Source of the DNA: an uncultured Actinomycetes bacterium
GTDB taxonomy: Bacteria; Actinomycetota; Actinomycetes; S36-B12; UBA5976
Assembly: GCA_903907835.1 (NCBI GenBank)
Contig: CAIVPQ010000193.1
Coordinates: 1 to 36,244, forward strand
DNA: 36,244 bases
Reading direction: 5' to 3'
Below are positions 17,328 through 26,464 of the stretch, piece by piece. A model generated the notes under the pieces. It ran no database searches. It was not told the origin of the DNA and was given only the letters and a program-made list of their open reading frames with translations. A program made the position numbers and the translations under genes. Positions within the stretch are counted from its first letter, which is position 1. Each line of letters starts with the position of its first letter.

Positions 17328-19473
17328 AAGCCAAGGTGTACCAGCAAGTAGATAATGGCGGCAAAGTTATTACCAACTTGGCATCTTGACCATTGATTGG
17401 GTGATCGTGAGCCACTAGATCCCCGGCATTTAAGATTCCTGATCCTCCAAATTTCTCATCATCGGTATTTAGAATCTCACGCCATTGTCCAGCAGAAGGA
17501 ACGCCCAAGGCGTAATTGTGTCGGACTACTGGTGACAGGTTAGTGACTGACAAAATCATTGAGCCACCATGACCATGTCTGACCCAAGCGAAGACATTGT
17601 CTGAAGCACCATCGAGCACAAGCCAAGAAAATCCAGCAGGCTCATTATCTAGTTCCCAAAGTTGTGGGGTGGCTTTATAGATTCGGTTCAACTGGGTAAC
17701 ACACTCAAGCATGCCTTGGTGAGGTTGGTAATCAAGTAAATGCCAGTCGAGTGAGTTTGCCTGTGACCATTCTTGAGGTTGAGCAAATTCAGTTCCCATA
17801 AAAATAAGTTGTTTGCCAGGATGAGCCCACATAAAGCCAAGGTACGCGCGCATGTTTGCAAGCTTTTGCCAATGGTCTCCAGGCATCCGCTCATAAAGCG
17901 AACCCTTACCGTGGACAACCTCATCGTGACTAATCGGCAAAATAAAGTTTTCACTCCAGGCATAAGCCAAGGAGAATGTCATTTCTCCATGGTGATACCT
18001 ACGATGAATTGGGTCATTGGACATGTACTCAAGTGAGTCGTGCATCCATCCCATATTCCACTTGAAGCCAAAACCTAGACCGCCGTGATCTGTCGGACTG
18101 GTCACACCGCCCCACGCAGTTGATTCTTCAGCAATCATCACAACACCCGGTAATTTGCGGTACACCGTGGCATTAGTTTCCTGCATGAAGGCAACGGCTT
18201 CCAGGTTTTCGCGACCCCCGAGACTGTTGGGCTCCCATTCACCGACCTCTCGCGAATAGTCGAGGTACAACATTGATGAAACCGCATCCACTCGAAGGCC
18301 ATCAATGTGATATTCCGATAGCCAATACAGTGCATTTGCCACTAGGAAATTGCGAACTTCGTTGCGACCAAAGTCAAAGATTAATGTTCCCCAGTCCGGA
18401 TGTTCGCCACGGCGGGGATCCGCATGCTCGTAAAGCGCACTTCCATCAAACTTAGCCAGTGCCCATGAATCTTTTGGAAAGTGAGCAGGTACCCAGTCAA
18501 CGAGAACTGCAATGTTTGCTTGATGCAATGCATCAACTAGGTATCGGAAATCATCCGGGTTGCCAAAACGCGAAGATGGCGCGTAGTAACCGGTGACTTG
18601 GTAGCCCCATGATGGTGCATAAGGATGTTCGGCTACTGGCATGAACTCAACGTGCGTGAACTCAGTTTGCTTTAGGTAAGTAACCAGTTGATCGGCAAGT
18701 TCACGATAAGTCAGACCAGGCTTCCAAGAACCGATGTGCACTTCGTAAATTGACATGGCGCCGTCGTGCGGATTAATTGTTTCACGTTGCTTCATCCAAG
18801 CCTGATCATTCCAGGCATATTGCGATTCAAATACGCGAGACGCATTTGCTGGCGGGACATCAGTAGCAAAAGCCATCGGATCAGATTTAGTGTGCCAGTT
18901 TCCGTCACGACCGAGTATTTCAAATCGGTAGTAAGCGCCGGCTGTGACGAAAGGAATGAATAATTCCCAGACTCCTGAGTTGCCCATTGATCGCATTGGG
19001 TGCGCGACACTCTCCCAAGCGTTAAAGTCACCAGCAATACGCACTCCTTGAGCATTTGGCGCCCAAACAGTGAATGAAACACCTCGCACATTTCCAAGTT
19101 GGCGAACATGTGCACCGAGTACTCGCCAAAGATCCTCATGGCGACCAGCGCTAAATAGATTTAAATCAAAGTCGCTGATTGTTGGCAAAAAACGATAAGG
19201 ATCATCCGCTGGTATTGATCCTTGGCCGTAATCAACGCTGAGTGTGTAATCGGGGACTTCATCTAGTTTTAGTTCCACTACCCATGTGCCACGATGTTCC
19301 GCAGTCATCGGATGATGCACACTATTAATCACAACATCTACAGAGATGGCCCATGGTCGCAGTACGCGTATTTGCACGGTTCCTAAGCGTGAGTGTGGCC
19401 CAAGAACGGCATGGGGTTGATGATGCCAACCTTCTACTAACTGATCTATCTCGCTTAGTTGCGCATTAGTCAT
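17326..19473 (-). CDS. glgB: 1,4-alpha-glucan branching enzyme
   Basis: GH13_9 enzyme forming alpha-1,6 branches in glycogen-like alpha-glucan; 715 aa, usual length. Domain order: N-terminal beta domain (about 1-110), CBM48 ('VSFTVWAPNAQGVRIAGDFN', 132-151), the catalytic barrel and a C-terminal beta domain. GH13 regions: 'DWVPAHF' (326-332), nucleophile D396 in 'GLRVDAV', acid E449 in 'IAEEST', and 'ISHDEVVH'. It follows glgE by 17 bases on the same strand with AAAGGGA as SD, so the two are co-expressed. In the GlgE route the enzyme branches the maltosyl-extended glucan. Confidence 0.96.
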   Translation of the reverse strand: MTNAQLSEIDQLVEGWHHQPHAVLGPHSRLGTVQIRVLRPWAISVDVVINSVHHPMTAEHRGTWVVELKLDEVPDYTLSVDYGQGSIPADDPYRFLPTISDFDLNLFSAGRHEDLWRVLGAHVRQLGNVRGVSFTVWAPNAQGVRIAGDFNAWESVAHPMRSMGNSGVWELFIPFVTAGAYYRFEILGRDGNWHTKSDPMAFATDVPPANASRVFESQYAWNDQAWMKQRETINPHDGAMSIYEVHIGSWKPGLTYRELADQLVTYLKQTEFTHVEFMPVAEHPYAPSWGYQVTGYYAPSSRFGNPDDFRYLVDALHQANIAVLVDWVPAHFPKDSWALAKFDGSALYEHADPRRGEHPDWGTLIFDFGRNEVRNFLVANALYWLSEYHIDGLRVDAVSSMLYLDYSREVGEWEPNSLGGRENLEAVAFMQETNATVYRKLPGVVMIAEESTAWGGVTSPTDHGGLGFGFKWNMGWMHDSLEYMSNDPIHRRYHHGEMTFSLAYAWSENFILPISHDEVVHGKGSLYERMPGDHWQKLANMRAYLGFMWAHPGKQLIFMGTEFAQPQEWSQANSLDWHLLDYQPHQGMLECVTQLNRIYKATPQLWELDNEPAGFSWLVLDGASDNVFAWVRHGHGGSMILSVTNLSPVVRHNYALGVPSAGQWREILNTDDEKFGGSGILNAGDLVAHDHPINGQDAKLVITLPPLSTCWYTLA

Positions 19474-19490
19474 GTGATCCCTTTTAGCCT

Positions 19491-21470
19491 TTAACTTTTT
19501 ACAGACATTATCAGGGCACAGGCGGTATTTGGGTTTAGCTCGATGTCATTGTGTTCGTGCCAAGCCCAGGTTCTTCCGCTGAGCTCGTCAGTAAGGGTCA
19601 CTTTCTCATGCCAGTTTGCGCCGAGTGCTGGCATGTTGAGATGAATTGTGGTTCGAATTGTGCGACTTGGATCCAAGGTCACAACAACGAGAACTATGTC
19701 GTTACCTTCTTGCTTCGAGTAACAGATAACCGAATCATCATCAGCCCTGTGAAAAGTTATGTTTCGCAATTGCTGAAGGGCTACATGAGAACGACGAATG
19801 GTATTTAGTTGAGTAATAAAAGGCGCAAGAGTAGTGCCTGCTTTTGCTGCACCAACCCAGTCACGAGGTTTGTATTCATACTTTTCGGAATCTAGATATT
19901 CTTCCGATCCTGGTTCTGTTGGCACATTTTCATAAAGTTCAAATCCAGCGTAGATTCCCCACGTGGGGCTAAGGGTTGCCGCCAAGGCCGCTCTAATTGC
20001 AAATGCATTGGGCCCGCCACGTTGTAAGTACTCAGGCAAGATGTCTGGAGTGTTAACAAAAAAGTTTGGTCGCATGTATGCACTTGCGTGACCGGCTAGT
20101 TCATTTAGATATTCAGTAATTTCTTGTTTGGAATTTCGCCAAGTGAAGTATGTGTAACTTTGTTGAAAGCCAACTTCGCCTAGTGCACGCATCATTGCTG
20201 GTCTAGTGAAAGCTTCCGCTAAGAAAATCACATCTGGATCGGTTTGATTTACCTCGCCAATCAAACGTTCCCAGAAGTAAACAGGTTTGGTGTGTGGATT
20301 GTCTACTCGGAAAATCAAAACGCCCTGCTTGATCCAGTGTTTTACGACGCGTAAGACTTCTTGGTAAATACCTTCTGCGTCATTATCGAAATTTATTGGA
20401 TAGATGTCTTGATATTTCTTTGGTGGGTTTTCGGCATAAGCGATTGTGCCATCAACTCGCGTAGTGAACCATTCAGAATGCTCTGTTACCCAGGGATGGT
20501 CTGGGCTTGCTTGTAGCGCTAGATCAAGGGCAATCTCGATGCCTAATTTATTGGCAGTTTTAACAAATTCCTTGAAATCTGCAAGTGTGCCCAAGTCAGG
20601 ATGAATTGCATCATGGCCACCCTCGGACGAACCAACAGCCCAAGGAGAGCCTGGGTCGTTTGGTCCCGGTGTCAAAGTATTGTTTGGTCCTTTGCGAAAA
20701 GCGAGGCCAACTGGATGTATGGGAGGCAGATAAAGAACATCAAATCCCATCTCGGAAACAGCAGGTAGGCGCTTTGCGGCAGTTTTAAATGTCCCGCTTT
20801 TCCAAGTTTCATCGGTGTTTTTAATCGCACCTTCAGAGCGCGGGAAAAATTCGTACCAACTGCCAAACAGTGCGCGCTTACGTTCTACCTTGATCGGGAA
20901 TGGTCCGTACTGGGAGACAAGTTCTCGGATTGGATTAGCCGCTAATGCAAGTTGGGCACTTTGCTCATCGACGATCGCCAATCGTTGTGCTGGTGTGAGG
21001 CCGGGATTTACTAGAGCTAAGCGCACACCTGTTAGTACGCGTGCGTCTTCTTCGTTGGCAGATATGACAATCTGGTCGATGAGCGCAGCACCTTCTGCGC
21101 ATTCGAGTTCCACATCAATCCCCATTGGCACTTTGACATGGAAACGATGAAGCCAGGTTGCAATGGGATTGCTCCAGGCTTCAATGTGAAATTGCCAAAT
21201 CCCAATAGCATTTAGCAGCACACTTGCTTCAAAACGGTCTGTGCCCGGCCCTGTTGGTTCCATGCGATTGCGACTAACAAGTACTCCGTCAGGGTCCGTA
21301 AGAATTACTTCGCCAGCGACTGCATCGTGACCCTCGCGAAAAATTGTGGCGGCGATGGGAAAGGTCTCGCCGAGCACTGCTTTTGCTGCTCTGGCATCTG
21401 CCAATACTGGCCAAACATCAAGCACTGGAATTCGACCCATGGTCACCGAAACTTTAGTGTTTTTCGTCAC
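19491..21470 (-). CDS. glgE: Alpha-1,4-glucan:maltose-1-phosphate maltosyltransferase
   Basis: GH13_3 enzyme that adds maltosyl units from maltose-1-phosphate to alpha-1,4-glucan. 659 aa. N-terminal domain with 'AVLGETFPIAATIFREGHDA' (31-50) typical of GlgE; catalytic nucleophile D390 in 'FRVDNPHTKP' and acid/base E419 in 'LAEAFTRP', both signature strings. GTG start at 21470 preceded by TACGGT-N6 (leaderless); an in-frame ATG ten codons later is the alternative. glgX lies 31 bases upstream on the same strand, so it may also be read through. The maltose-1-phosphate makers (TreS/Mak or GlgM) are not in this window. Confidence 0.96.
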   Translation of the reverse strand: MTKNTKVSVTMGRIPVLDVWPVLADARAAKAVLGETFPIAATIFREGHDAVAGEVILTDPDGVLVSRNRMEPTGPGTDRFEASVLLNAIGIWQFHIEAWSNPIATWLHRFHVKVPMGIDVELECAEGAALIDQIVISANEEDARVLTGVRLALVNPGLTPAQRLAIVDEQSAQLALAANPIRELVSQYGPFPIKVERKRALFGSWYEFFPRSEGAIKNTDETWKSGTFKTAAKRLPAVSEMGFDVLYLPPIHPVGLAFRKGPNNTLTPGPNDPGSPWAVGSSEGGHDAIHPDLGTLADFKEFVKTANKLGIEIALDLALQASPDHPWVTEHSEWFTTRVDGTIAYAENPPKKYQDIYPINFDNDAEGIYQEVLRVVKHWIKQGVLIFRVDNPHTKPVYFWERLIGEVNQTDPDVIFLAEAFTRPAMMRALGEVGFQQSYTYFTWRNSKQEITEYLNELAGHASAYMRPNFFVNTPDILPEYLQRGGPNAFAIRAALAATLSPTWGIYAGFELYENVPTEPGSEEYLDSEKYEYKPRDWVGAAKAGTTLAPFITQLNTIRRSHVALQQLRNITFHRADDDSVICYSKQEGNDIVLVVVTLDPSRTIRTTIHLNMPALGANWHEKVTLTDELSGRTWAWHEHNDIELNPNTACALIMSVKS

Positions 21471-21476
21471 GTTCTA

Positions 21477-21482
21477 ACCGTA
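21477..21482 (-). promoter_or_regulatory. -10 element for leaderless glgE
   Basis: Minus-strand TACGGT, then 6 bases (TAGAAC), then the GTG at 21470. It lies in the 31-base glgX-glgE spacer and would drive glgE-glgB independently of glgX. Confidence 0.45.
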
Positions 21483-21501
21483 CCGATAACTCAATTAAAA
21501 A

Positions 21502-23649
21502 CTAGGTTTGAGGCTCTAATTTGGCAGGTTGCTTTAAGTTCAACAAGGTAACTTTCCATAATGCGCACGACCAAGGCATAAGACGAACTGCTTCGCCTGC
21601 CTTTGTTGTTTGGTGAGTTTCCCAATCGGCTTCATCTTGGGTATTGAAAACGAGTTGGTATTCGTTTCCGAATTCACCCGCAGGCAAAATCACATCAACC
21701 GGACTGTCTGATGAATTCAAGAACCAATAAAATGCATCATCAACCACATCGTATGGATTCTTTTTGGTTGTGACTCCGCCACCAAGGTACATACCTATGG
21801 AACGAGTCTCGAACGATTCCCAATCTTCGCTGGTGAAGCGCGTTGCATCTTCACGTAGCCACGCGATATCAGGAACGTGGACAAAGTCTTGTGGTTGACC
21901 TTTGAGGTAACCGCTGCGCTGAAATACTTTGTGGCTCTGACGAATTCCGATTAGGTACTTTGTGAATGACAACATGCCATCCTGCCAAGGTTCACGATGC
22001 CAATTTTGCCAGGAGACGTCATTGTTTTGGCAGTAGGCATTGTTATTGCCTCTTTGGGTGCGACCCATTTCGTCGCCTGCGACAAACATTGGAATGCCGG
22101 CACTCAAGATGGTGGTGCAAAGCAAATTTCTCATTTGACGTCTGCGATGAGTTCGAATATTGATATCAGTGGTGGCACCCTCAACGCCGCAGTTCCAGGA
22201 ACGGTTGTTGCTAGTTCCATCTCTGTTTTCTTCACCGTTGAAATAGTTGTGCTTGTCGTTGTAACTCACTAGGTCGCGCAAAGTAAAGCCATCATGTGCG
22301 GTGACGAAATTGACTGAGGCATGTGAGCCATTAATTTGGTCCCAGTACAGATCTCCAGATCCAGTTAGACGCCAGCCAAGTTCTGCAACTCCACCACTTT
22401 GTCCACGCCAAAAGTCCCGAACAGTGTCGCGGAACTGATCGTTCCATTCACTCCAAGGTGCAGGAAAGGAACCGACTTGGTAGCCGTTAGGCCCAACATC
22501 CCAAGGCTCGGAAATTAGTTTTACATTTCTTAATACTGGATCTTGAGCAACTGCAGTAATCAGTCCGCCTTCAAGGGTTACCTGATGTGCACTGTTGCGG
22601 GCCAGCGCTGTGGCCAGATCAAACCTAAAGCCATCCACGTGCATCTCCTCAACCCAGTAGCGCAAGGAGTCCATGATCAAGCGAAGAGTCTGGGTGTTGC
22701 ATGCATTGACAGTGTTACCGCAGCCCGTGGAATCCCAATAGTGTCTCGGTTCAGAATCAAGGTGGTAGTAGGACCCGTTATCCAAGCCGCGTAAAGACAG
22801 CGTTGGACCAAATTCATTTCCCTCTGGAGTGTGGTTGTAAACGACATCAAGCACGATTTCAAGTCCAGCTGCGTGATATGCCTTGACCATGTCTTTGAAC
22901 TCACGAACTTGTTGTCCAGTAGTGCCAGATGCAGCATATTGACCATGTGGGGCAAAGAAACCCAGAGTGTTGTAACCCCAATAGTTGCTAGCACCTCTGG
23001 AAAGTAAAAATGTCTCACTCACAAACTGTTGCGTAGGTAGCAGCTCAACAGTTGTGATTCCCAAAGTTTTCAGGTGATCAATTACTGCTGGGTGCGCCAT
23101 ACCGGCATAAGTGCCTCGCAGATGTTCTGGAACATCGGGATGCAGTTTGGTCAAGCCAACAACATGAGCTTCATAGATGATGGTGCTTTCCAAGGCTATG
23201 TTTGGGCGCTTGTCGTCGCTCCAGTCGTATGGGTCGTCAACCACAACGGAATGCGGTACAAATTTGCTGCTATCCAAGTCGTTGAAAATTGTGTCATCGT
23301 TTCCAACGTGACCAAAAATTGATTCATCAAGAATTAGTTCGCCCGTGATTGCTTTTGCGTATGGATCGACTAGTAATTTTGCCGGATTAAATCGCAGACC
23401 ATCTTCTGGCAGCCAAGCGCCATGTGCACGAAATCCGTACTGCTGACCGTGACCAACTTCGGGTACAAATCCGTGAAACACACCTTTGGTGTAACCAATC
23501 AGGTCCATGTTCCAATGTGAACCATCAGTATTTATCAAGCACAATTCAACTCGGGTTGAATCAGGTGCCCAGATGGCAAAGTTTGTTCCTCCATTTGCAG
23601 GAGTAGCGCCAAGCGGTTCTGGATTGCCTATTTGCATCCCAGTATTCAC
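21502..23649 (-). CDS. glgX: Glycogen debranching enzyme (isoamylase type)
   Basis: GH13_11 enzyme hydrolysing alpha-1,6 links of glycogen. About 715 aa from GTG 23649, which sits 9 bases after AAAGGA; an ATG four codons later at 23637 is the alternative, and the track's 23682 start is unlikely because the family begins near 'PEPLGATPANGGTNFAIWA'. CBM48-like N-terminus, then the barrel: 'DVVYNHT' (region I), nucleophile Asp in 'GFRFDLATAL', acid Glu in 'ISEPWDVG', and 'TAHDGFTLRDLVSYNDKHN' (region IV). Heads the glgX-glgE-glgB run. In mycobacteria the equivalent treX lies elsewhere with treY/treZ, neither of which is here. A hairpin occupies its leader. Confidence 0.95.
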   Translation of the reverse strand: MNTGMQIGNPEPLGATPANGGTNFAIWAPDSTRVELCLINTDGSHWNMDLIGYTKGVFHGFVPEVGHGQQYGFRAHGAWLPEDGLRFNPAKLLVDPYAKAITGELILDESIFGHVGNDDTIFNDLDSSKFVPHSVVVDDPYDWSDDKRPNIALESTIIYEAHVVGLTKLHPDVPEHLRGTYAGMAHPAVIDHLKTLGITTVELLPTQQFVSETFLLSRGASNYWGYNTLGFFAPHGQYAASGTTGQQVREFKDMVKAYHAAGLEIVLDVVYNHTPEGNEFGPTLSLRGLDNGSYYHLDSEPRHYWDSTGCGNTVNACNTQTLRLIMDSLRYWVEEMHVDGFRFDLATALARNSAHQVTLEGGLITAVAQDPVLRNVKLISEPWDVGPNGYQVGSFPAPWSEWNDQFRDTVRDFWRGQSGGVAELGWRLTGSGDLYWDQINGSHASVNFVTAHDGFTLRDLVSYNDKHNYFNGEENRDGTSNNRSWNCGVEGATTDINIRTHRRRQMRNLLCTTILSAGIPMFVAGDEMGRTQRGNNNAYCQNNDVSWQNWHREPWQDGMLSFTKYLIGIRQSHKVFQRSGYLKGQPQDFVHVPDIAWLREDATRFTSEDWESFETRSIGMYLGGGVTTKKNPYDVVDDAFYWFLNSSDSPVDVILPAGEFGNEYQLVFNTQDEADWETHQTTKAGEAVRLMPWSCALWKVTLLNLKQPAKLEPQT

Positions 23650-23689
23650 TTCGTCACATCCTTTAAATACACACAGAGCCAAAACGCAA

Positions 23690-23714
23690 AGGGCACCAAA
23701 AGCATCGGCGCCCT
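23690..23714. repeat. Inverted repeat in the glgX leader / divergent spacer
   Basis: AGGGCACC and GGCGCCCT pair over 8 positions (one G-T wobble) around a 9-base loop. On the minus strand it precedes glgX by about 40 bases and is followed by a T-rich stretch (TTTGCGTTTTGG). It may act as an attenuator or operator. Confidence 0.45.
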
Positions 23715-23768
23715 ATAACTATCTTGCCGAATAAATGCCACTTTAGTGTGACTTGGCGCGTTCGTGGC

Positions 23769-23774
23769 TAATGT
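23769..23774 (+). promoter_or_regulatory. -10 element for the leaderless crotonase gene
   Basis: TAATGT followed by 7 bases (TTATTGC) and the ATG at 23782; no SD. This argues for 23782 rather than the GTG at 23764 as start. Confidence 0.5.
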
Positions 23775-23781
23775 TTATTGC

Positions 23782-24573
23782 ATGGCTGATTTTTTGCACG
23801 TAGATACTTTTGAAAATGTCGCGTTCATAACTATCGATCGCCCCAAGATGAATGTGCTCAACCGTGCCTTGCAAGACGAGATCACCAACCTGTGCGAATT
23901 GCTAGCGCGCGACCAGCAAGTTCGAGCAGTAGTTTTTTATGGCGGTCCAAATAATTTTGCAGCTGGCGCCGATGTCAAAGAGATGGTCCACTGGACGCAG
24001 GAGCAAGCAGAAATTGAAGCTCCTTTTTTGCAGGCCGCATTCAATGCCGTAGCGGATTTGCCGATGCCGACAATCGCAGCAATCACTGGGTATGCACTCG
24101 GCGGTGGGTTGGAATTAGCGCTGGCATGCGACCTGCGTATCGCGAGCAATTCCGCGCTTGTAGGTCAACCTGAGATTTTGCTTGGAATTATCACAGGTGC
24201 GGGTGGGACTCAACGTCTTTCCAGATTAATCGGCCCCGCGCGCGCTAAGGATTTGATTTTTACCGGGCGCTTTGTCGCAGCGACTGAAGCCTTGTCGATG
24301 GGCTTGGTAAACGAAGTTGTTGCTGAAGGCGAACTGCTCGATCGCGCCTTAGATTTGGCCAAACAGCTTGCGGCAAGACCTAAAGATGCGATTTACTCAG
24401 CTAAATTCGCTATCGATCGTGGGCTTGAAGTGTCTCTTGAGGAAGGCTTACTTCTCGAGCAAGTTTTGTTCGCAAAGTTATTTGGCACTCAAGATCAAAA
24501 AATTGGTATGCAGTCATTTATCGAACAAGGTCCTGGAAAAGCAAAATTCAACTCACCAGATTTAAACGCGTAA
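23782..24573 (+). CDS. Enoyl-CoA hydratase/isomerase (crotonase family)
   Basis: 263 aa. The oxyanion-hole segments are 'FAAGADVKEM' (59-68) and 'GYALGGGLELALACD' (103-117). Both catalytic glutamates of true hydratases are present: E111 in 'GGGLELA' and E131 in 'GQPEILLG', followed by 'GAGGTQRL'. It therefore likely hydrates 2-enoyl-CoA in beta-oxidation or a related degradation route. Its proximity to etfBA, which accepts electrons from acyl-CoA dehydrogenases, supports this. It stands alone on its promoter, divergent from glgX, 110 bases from etfB. Confidence 0.9.
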   Translation: MADFLHVDTFENVAFITIDRPKMNVLNRALQDEITNLCELLARDQQVRAVVFYGGPNNFAAGADVKEMVHWTQEQAEIEAPFLQAAFNAVADLPMPTIAAITGYALGGGLELALACDLRIASNSALVGQPEILLGIITGAGGTQRLSRLIGPARAKDLIFTGRFVAATEALSMGLVNEVVAEGELLDRALDLAKQLAARPKDAIYSAKFAIDRGLEVSLEEGLLLEQVLFAKLFGTQDQKIGMQSFIEQGPGKAKFNSPDLNA

Positions 24574-24644
24574 AACTAGTCTGAACTGATAAAGACGGAT
24601 AGCAAGTAAATCTGATGTTTGCGGCTCGCTGACAACTACGCGTG

Positions 24645-24650
24645 TAGATT
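24645..24650 (+). promoter_or_regulatory. Probable -10 of the etfBA operon
   Basis: TAGATT ends 33 bases before the etfB ATG (24684), so unlike most genes here this transcript would have a leader of about 26 bases with an SD (GGAG, 24675-24678). No clear -35. Confidence 0.4.
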
Positions 24651-24683
24651 AGCAATTAATCACCTATTCATTCGGAGCCAGTC

Positions 24684-25448
24684 ATGAAGATCTGTGTTTG
24701 CATTAAGCAAGTCCCAGATAGTTGGTCGCAAAAACAACTGGACCCCGAATCTTTGAATTTGGATCGAAATGCAGCTGACCGGGTAATAAGCGATGGAGAT
24801 GTATTCGCTATCGAAGAAGCCGTGCGTAAGGCAGAGCAGTTTGACGGTGAAGTAACCGTGGTGTCAATGGGCCCATCTCGAGCGGTGGATAGTTTGCGAA
24901 AGGCACTTGCGCTTGGTGCAAATCATGCAGCCTTGATTACAGATGAGGGTTTAGCCGGCGCTGATGCACTGGCCACATCACTGGTTCTGGCGAGTTACTT
25001 GAAATCGCGTGACTTTGATTTGGTACTTTTTGGTTCAGCATCAACGGATGCTGGCATGGGAGTTATTCCCTCAATGGTTGGTACGCGACTAAAAGTTCCG
25101 ACACTCACGATGGCATTGAGCCTAGAAATTGAGGCAGGAATTGCCCGGGTCCAGAGAATTTCTGGATCTGGAACTGATGAGCTTTCGGCACCATTGCCAG
25201 TAGTTGTTTCTGTGACTGACAAGACAAACACCCCAAGGCTGCCAAATTTCAAAGCCATTATGGCTTCCAAGAAAGCCGAAATTGAAGAAATTTCACTAGC
25301 TGATTTGGGCTTAACTCCTAATTTGGAGAGTTTCACCAAAGTGCATTCTCAAACTTTGCGACCACCAAGGTCCGCAGGGCGAATAGTAGATGAGGCTGGC
25401 GCCTTATCAGCTCTTGAAGATTTTCTTATCGCCGAGAAATTCATCTAA
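24684..25448 (+). CDS. etfB: Electron transfer flavoprotein beta subunit
   Basis: AMP-binding partner of EtfA; the heterodimer takes electrons from acyl-CoA dehydrogenases and similar flavoenzymes. 254 aa. 'MKICVCIKQVPD' at the N-terminus, the signature 'GADALATSLVLASYL' region and 'LVLFGSASTDAGMGVIPSMV' are typical of FixA/EtfB. The C-terminal arm 'RPPRSAGRIVDE' wraps EtfA in known structures. GGAG lies 5 bases upstream of the ATG; 12 bases separate it from etfA. Same order as Rv3029c-Rv3028c in M. tuberculosis. Confidence 0.95.
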   Translation: MKICVCIKQVPDSWSQKQLDPESLNLDRNAADRVISDGDVFAIEEAVRKAEQFDGEVTVVSMGPSRAVDSLRKALALGANHAALITDEGLAGADALATSLVLASYLKSRDFDLVLFGSASTDAGMGVIPSMVGTRLKVPTLTMALSLEIEAGIARVQRISGSGTDELSAPLPVVVSVTDKTNTPRLPNFKAIMASKKAEIEEISLADLGLTPNLESFTKVHSQTLRPPRSAGRIVDEAGALSALEDFLIAEKFI

Positions 25449-25460
25449 GGCGGAATTGAT

Positions 25461-26426
25461 ATGAGAAATATTCTTGTCCTTGCCGAACCGACTGAGTTGG
25501 CTTGGTCTAAAGCAACCCTTGGCCTCGTGAGCCTTGCCAGCGGACTTGGTGATGTTTCGGTGGCTCTGTGCTCTGTCGTTTCAGACGAGTTACTTGAAGA
25601 ATTAGCTCAACGCGGGGCTAGCGCAATCTATCTGAATACAAATGAAAAAATCTATAATCATGGCAATTCGGCCAAGGCAGATTTTCTTATCGAGTTGATT
25701 ACTTCTCATGAACCCGATGCGGTCTTGCTAGAGACTTCAGTTGATAACAAAGAAATCGCTGGCAGAGTTGCTGTTCTTTCTAATAGTGGAGTACTCACAG
25801 ATATTTCTGCGCTCGAATTTGATCAGAGCGAAAAGTTAATCGCACGCCAAGAAATCTTTGGTGGGTTTTCCACGGTTATTTCCTCAGTTAGCACCGGAGT
25901 GACGATTGTCACTGTTCACCCAAGCGACCCAGGTGTTGAGAGCAAGCAAAAAGATTTAAAGGTTGTCGAGGTATTCACCAATTTCGCTGATTCAACTAAA
26001 GCACTCACGGTCAAGATGGGCCCTCGCACTGAGACAAGCTCGAGGCCGAAATTAACCGAAGCAAAAATTGTTATCGGAGCCGGTAGGGGAGTGGGCAATC
26101 AAGAGAATTTTAAAAATTCTGTTGAAGGTTTGGCGGATGCCTTAGGTGCGGCAATCGGGGCAACACAAGCGGTAATCGACTTGCAGTTGTGTCCGAGTGA
26201 TTTACTTGTCGGCCAGTCAGGCGCCACAGTCTCGCCAGATCTTTATTTCGCGCTTGGTATCTCGGGTGCTATTCACCATCTGGCTGGTATGCAAAGTGCG
26301 AGATGCGTCGTCGCCATTGATATAGATGAGAATGCTCCGATGTTGCACAATGCAGATCTTGGCATTGTCGGTGACGTTGGCGAGATTGTGCCAAAATTGA
26401 TAGAAGTGTTAAACAATAGGAAATAG
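25461..26426 (+). CDS. etfA: Electron transfer flavoprotein alpha subunit
   Basis: FAD-binding ETF subunit, 321 aa. The C-terminal FAD domain shows 'LVGQSGATVSPDLYFALGIS', then 'GAIHHLAGMQSARCVVAID' and 'ENAPMLHNADLGIVGDVGE', all diagnostic. The N-terminal domain I is shorter and more variable. Forms an operon with etfB. A 38-base spacer separates it from the acyltransferase gene, so readthrough is possible. Confidence 0.95.
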   Translation: MRNILVLAEPTELAWSKATLGLVSLASGLGDVSVALCSVVSDELLEELAQRGASAIYLNTNEKIYNHGNSAKADFLIELITSHEPDAVLLETSVDNKEIAGRVAVLSNSGVLTDISALEFDQSEKLIARQEIFGGFSTVISSVSTGVTIVTVHPSDPGVESKQKDLKVVEVFTNFADSTKALTVKMGPRTETSSRPKLTEAKIVIGAGRGVGNQENFKNSVEGLADALGAAIGATQAVIDLQLCPSDLLVGQSGATVSPDLYFALGISGAIHHLAGMQSARCVVAIDIDENAPMLHNADLGIVGDVGEIVPKLIEVLNNRK

Positions 26427-26464
26427 GTAATCGCGCTTATTGACTAGCTATTACGGGGATTGCA

